64,000 bases of DNA, from contig NC_073352.2 in NCBI RefSeq assembly GCF_027580225.2, positions 2,792,501 through 2,856,500 on the forward strand. Reading direction: 5' to 3'. This document shows, piece by piece, positions 60,401-64,000 of the stretch (its first letter is position 1; each line of letters opens with the position of its first letter). The notes under the pieces were generated by a model. That model made no database searches. It was not told the origin of the DNA and saw nothing but the letters and a program-made list of their open reading frames with translations. Origin of the DNA: Misgurnus anguillicaudatus. Lineage: Eukaryota; Chordata; Actinopteri; Cypriniformes; Cobitidae. Made by a program: the position numbers and the translations under genes.

Positions 60401-61995
60401 AACATTCAGTGCTTTCAGGCTAAATGTATTCATGTAAGTTTCAATTTTAAAAAGATTCCTGGACATAAAATTAGCAAATATTACAGCCGATGCCAACAGT
60501 GTCTTTGTGTTTTGAAAGAAGCAAACAAATCTTCTTTAGATCTGATAGTTTTTATGTATTTGTGGGTTAAACTCTGACTGTACAAGCCAACAGTCTGAGC
60601 ATAGGCAGCAATAAACAGGAGCAGATTTTGTCAGCCCGGCTTCAACTCATCCTCTGTAGTCTAGTGGTTAGAGCACTGATTTTCCCCTATGGGAGACCTG
60701 GGTTCAAGTCCCACAGGGTTTAAGTGGAGTTCTCTACTGACAAGTAGTCACTTCTTTATCTCTGATATAGTTTGTGGGCAGCTTATAGCTTGCAAATTCT
60801 ATTTTGCCTACCCAAATCCAGTAGGTTGTTCATTTTATTACTGCTCCTATGTGTCCTGAAGCAGTCTTCCTAGCTGATGTGGGCTTAAGATTTCTGCTGG
60901 ACATTTGAAATGAAATTTAAGATAGAGTTCTGGACATAACATTCAGTGCTTTCAGGCTAAATGTATTCATGTAAGTTTCAATTTAAGAAAGATTCCTGGA
61001 CATAAAATTAGCAAATAATACAGCAGATGCCAACAGTGTCTTTGTGTTTTGAAAGAAGCAAACAAATCTTCTTTAGATCTGATAGTTTTTATGTATTTGT
61101 GGGTTTAACTCTGACTTTACAAGCCAACAGTCTGAGCATAGGCAGCAATAAACAGGAGCAGATTTTGTCAGCCTGGCTTCAACTCATCCTCTGTAGTCTA
61201 GTGGTTGGAGCACTGATTCTCCCATATGGGAGACCTGGGTTCATGTCCCACAGGGTTTAAGTGGTGGTCTCTACTGACAAGTAGTCACTTCTTTAGCTCT
61301 GATAGAGTATGTGGGCAGCTTATAGCCTTCAAATTCTATTTTGCCTACCCAAATCCAGTAGGTTGTTCATTATATTACTGTTCCTATGTCTCCTGAAGCA
61401 GTCTTCATAGCCGATGTGGGCTTAAGGTTTCTGCTGGACATTTGAGTTCAAATTTTATATAGAGTTCTGGACATAACATTCAATGCTTTCAAGCAAAATG
61501 GATTCATGTAAGTTTCAATTTGAGAAAGATTCCAGGACATAAAATTAGCAAATGATACAGCAGATGCCAACAGTGGGTTTGGGTTTTGAAAGAAGCAAAC
61601 AAATCTTCTTTAGATCTGATAGTTTTCATGTATTTGTGGGTTTGACTCTGACTGTACAAGCCAACAGTCTGAGCATAGGCAGCAATTAACAGGACCAGAT
61701 TTTGGCTCCCCGGCTTCAACACATCCTCTGTATTCTAGGGGTTAGAGCACTGATTCTCCCTTTTGGGAGTCCCAGGTTCAAATCCCACACGTTTAAGTGG
61801 ATTTCTCTACTGACAAGTAGTCACTTCTTTATCTCTGATAGAGTTTGTGGGCAGCTTATAGGCTGCAAATTCTATTTTGCCTACCCAAATCCAGTAGGTT
61901 GTTCATTTTATTACTGTTCCTATGTCTCCTGAAGCAGTCTTCATAGCTGATGTGGGCTTAAGATTTCTGCTGGACATTTGAGATGAAATTTAAGA

Positions 61996-62236
61996 TAGAG
62001 TTCTGGACATAACATTCAGTGCTTTCAGGCTAAATGCATTCATGTAAGTTTCAATTTAAGAAAGATTCCTGGACATAAAATTAGCAAATAATACAGCAGA
62101 TGCCAATTTTGTGTATTTTGCCTACCCAAATCCAGTAGGTTGTTCATTTTATTACTGTTCCTATGTCTCCTGAAGCAGTCTTCATAGCTAATGTGGGCTT
62201 AAAGTTTCTGCTGGACATTTGAGTTCAAATTTCATA
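61996..62236. repeat. Second copy of the truncated 241-bp monomer
   Basis: Same junction as 54240-54480, with one base changed (GTGTATTTTG for GTCTATTTTG at 62113). It lies 7756 bp away inside the large duplication, so it was copied along with its neighbours and is not an independent deletion. Confidence 0.85.
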
Positions 62237-63845
62237 CAGAGTTCTGGACATAACATTCAGTGCTTTCAAGCAAAATGGATTCATGTAAGTTTCAATTTAA
62301 GAAAGATTCCTGGACATAAAATTAGCAAATAATGCAGCAGATGCCAACAGTGTCTTTGTGTTTTGAAAGAAGCAAACAAATCTTCTTTAGATCTGATAGT
62401 TTTTATGTATTTGTGGGTTTAACTCTGACTGTACAAGCCAACAATCTGAGCATAGGCAGCAATAAACAGGAGCAGATTTTGTAAACCCTGCTTCAGCTCA
62501 TCCTCTGTAGTCTAGTGGTTAGAGCACTGATTCTCCCATATGGGAGACCTGGGTTCAAGTCCCACAGGGTTTAAGTGGAGTTCTCTACTGACAAGTAGTC
62601 ACTTCTTTATCTCTGATATAGTTTGTGGGCAGCTTATAGCCTGCAAATTCTATTTTGCCTACCCAAATCCAGTAGGTTGTTCATTTTATTACTGTTCCCA
62701 TGTGTCCTGAAGCAGTCTTCCTAGCTGATGTGGGCTTAAAGTTTCTGCTGGACATTTGAGTTCAAATTTAATATAGAGTTCTGGACATAACATTCAGTGC
62801 TTTCCAGCAAAATGGATTCATGTAAGTTTCAATTTAAGAAAGATTCCTGGACCTAAAATTAGCAAATAATACAGCAGATGCCAACAGTGTCTTTGTGTTT
62901 TGAAAGAAGCAAACAAATCTTCTTTAGATCTGATAGTTTTTATGTATTTGTGGGTTTAACTCTGACTGTACAAGCCAACAGTCTGAGCATAGGCAGCAAT
63001 AAACAGGAGCAGATTTTGTCAGCCCGGCTTCAACTCATCCTCTGTAGTCTAGTGGTTAGAGCACTGATTCTCCTATATGGGAGACCTGGGTTTAAGTCCC
63101 ACAGGGTTTAAGTGGAGTTCTCTACTGGTAAGTAGTCACTTCTTTATCTCTGATAGAGTTTGTGGGCAGCTTATAGCCTGCAAATTCTATTTTGCCTACC
63201 CAAATCCAGTAGGTTGTTCATTTTATTACTGTTCCTATGTCTCCTGAAGCAGTCTTCATAGCTAATGTGGGCTTAAAGTTTCTGCTGGACATTTGAGTTC
63301 AAATTTAATATAGAGTTCTGGACATAACATTCAGTGTTCCAGCAAAATGGATTCATGTAAGTTTCAATTTAAGAAAGATTCCTGGACCTAAAATTAGCAA
63401 ATAATACAGCAGATGCCAACAGTGTCTTTGTGTTTTGAAAGAAGCAAACAAATCTTCTTTAGATCTGATAGTTTTTATGTATTTGTGGGTTTAACTCTGA
63501 CTGTACAAGCCAACAGTCTGAGCATAGGCAGCAATAAACAGGAGCAGATTTTGTTAGCCCGGTTTCAACTCATCCTCTGTAGTCTAGTGGTTAGAGCACT
63601 GATTCTCCCATATGGGAGACCTGGGTTCAAGTCCCACAGGGTTTAAGTGGAGTTCTCTACTGACAAGTAGTCACTTCTTTATCTCTGATAGAGTTTGTGG
63701 GCAGCTTATAGCCTGCAAATTCTATATTGCCTACCCAAATCCAGTAGGTTGTTCATTTTATTACTGTTCCCATGTGTCCTGAAGCAGTCTTCCTAGCTGA
63801 TGTGGGCTTAAGATTTCTGCTGGACATTTGAGATGAAATTTAAGA

Positions 63846-64000
63846 TAGAGTTCTGGACATAACATTCAGTGCTTTCAGGCTAAATGTATTCATGTAAGTT
63901 TCAATTTAAGAAAGATTCCTGGACATAAAATTAGCAAATAATACAGCAGATGCCAACAGTGTCTTTGTGTTTTGAAAGAAGCAAACAAATCTTCTTTAGA
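63846..64000. repeat. Partial monomer at the right edge
   Basis: The last 155 bases begin a normal monomer (TAGAGTTCTGG) and stop at TTCTTTAGA within the segment before AGATCT. The array evidently continues beyond the window. Confidence 0.95.

Larger units (their letters stand above)
1..64000. repeat. Satellite DNA array, 537-bp monomer, about 119 copies
   Basis: The whole window is one head-to-tail array. Using the recurrent string CAGATGCCAA as an anchor, I placed 121 anchors from 105 to 63950. The first 36 intervals (105 to 19437) are each exactly 537 bp; later intervals run from 535 to 538, apart from two of 241 bp. This gives 118 full-length monomers, 2 truncated ones and a 155-bp partial one at the right edge. 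Taking TAGAGTTCTGG as the start, monomer n begins 104 bp before its anchor (1, 538, 1075 and so on). Neighbours differ by scattered point changes shared in blocks, as expected for a satellite evolving by unequal exchange and conversion. All monomers point the same way; no inversion, transposon or unique insert was seen. AGATCT (BglII) and CATATG (NdeI) each occur once in nearly every monomer. Confidence 0.98.
56425..64000. repeat. Large tandem duplication, copy 2, with five monomers deleted; runs off the window
   Basis: The first part (56425-59135) follows 45981-48691 and the rest (58933-64000) follows 51177-56244. The interval 58933-59135 fits both, so the in-register deletion of 2688 bp happened there. 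Walking 58933-64000 against 51177-56244 I saw eight single-base differences: 52346/60102, 52813/60569, 53153/60909, 53637/61393, 54357/62113, 54481/62237, 54578/62334 and 54784/62540. The copies are thus about 99.8% alike, far closer than adjacent monomers are. Confidence 0.75.

Noticed and set aside
1..64000. CENP-B box or alpha-satellite-like centromere repeat
   Set aside because: The monomer has no 17-bp motif with the TTCG and CGGGA parts, and its 537-bp length does not fit alpha satellite. A centromeric role is possible but cannot be seen.
1..64000. CRISPR array or bacterial/phage repeat
   Set aside because: The repeated unit is 537 bp with no unique spacers, no cas-like genes and no bacterial gene structure.
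1..64000. Assembly artefact from one duplicated read
   Set aside because: Monomers carry many ordered, block-shared variants and hybrids, which a simple artefact would not give. Copy number in such arrays can still be misassembled, so exact counts depend on long reads.

Overview
This window holds no ordinary genes. From base 1 to base 64000 it is one head-to-tail satellite DNA array with a 537-bp monomer. I placed 120 consecutive monomers and one partial monomer at the right edge. Of the 120, 118 are full length (535-538 bp) and two are cut down to 241 bp. Neither edge of the window shows flanking unique DNA. The setting looks eukaryotic and probably vertebrate: a long satellite, almost no CpG (one recurrent CpG per monomer, often decayed to CpA or TpG), and RNA polymerase III signals of the vertebrate tRNA/SINE type. 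The species cannot be told from the sequence. The tRNA-like core looks like tRNA-derived SINE heads of fish, amphibians and reptiles, but that is from memory and not a search result.

Each full monomer carries the same module on the + strand. It has a 72-nt tRNA-like segment with an A box (TAGTCTAGTGG) and a consensus B box (GGTTCAAGTCC), a perfect 16-bp palindrome where an anticodon arm would be, a small downstream hairpin, and a T4 run about 90 bases after the B box that would end a Pol III transcript of roughly 155 nt. The left part of each monomer has an AATAAA, and the right part has degenerate subrepeats spaced by about 33 bp. The 77-codon open frame seen in most monomers overlaps the tRNA-like segment, is broken freely, and is not called a gene.

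Layout: (1) 1-11277, a higher-order repeat of 11 monomers followed by a second copy of 9, with two hybrid monomers marking in-register deletions. (2) 11278-15573, a reshuffled mix of the same monomer variants. (3) 15574-28460, 24 very uniform monomers. (4) 28461-42960, 27 monomers with shuffled variants, several affecting the Pol III promoter or terminator. (5) 42961-64000, the most divergent part. It contains eight monomers of a distinct subfamily (type B), a 7-monomer tandem duplication (period 3760 bp), a larger tandem duplication (period 10,444 bp) whose second copy lost five monomers, and two truncated 241-bp monomers. Spacing is exactly 537 bp for 36 steps in a row at the left, while indels cluster at the right. 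This suggests stronger or more recent homogenisation on the left.

The most interesting point is that a satellite monomer may double as a Pol III gene, giving about 118 potential copies of one small RNA in 64 kb. Xenopus satellite 1 (OAX) is a known precedent for such an arrangement, but this monomer differs in length (537 versus about 741 bp).
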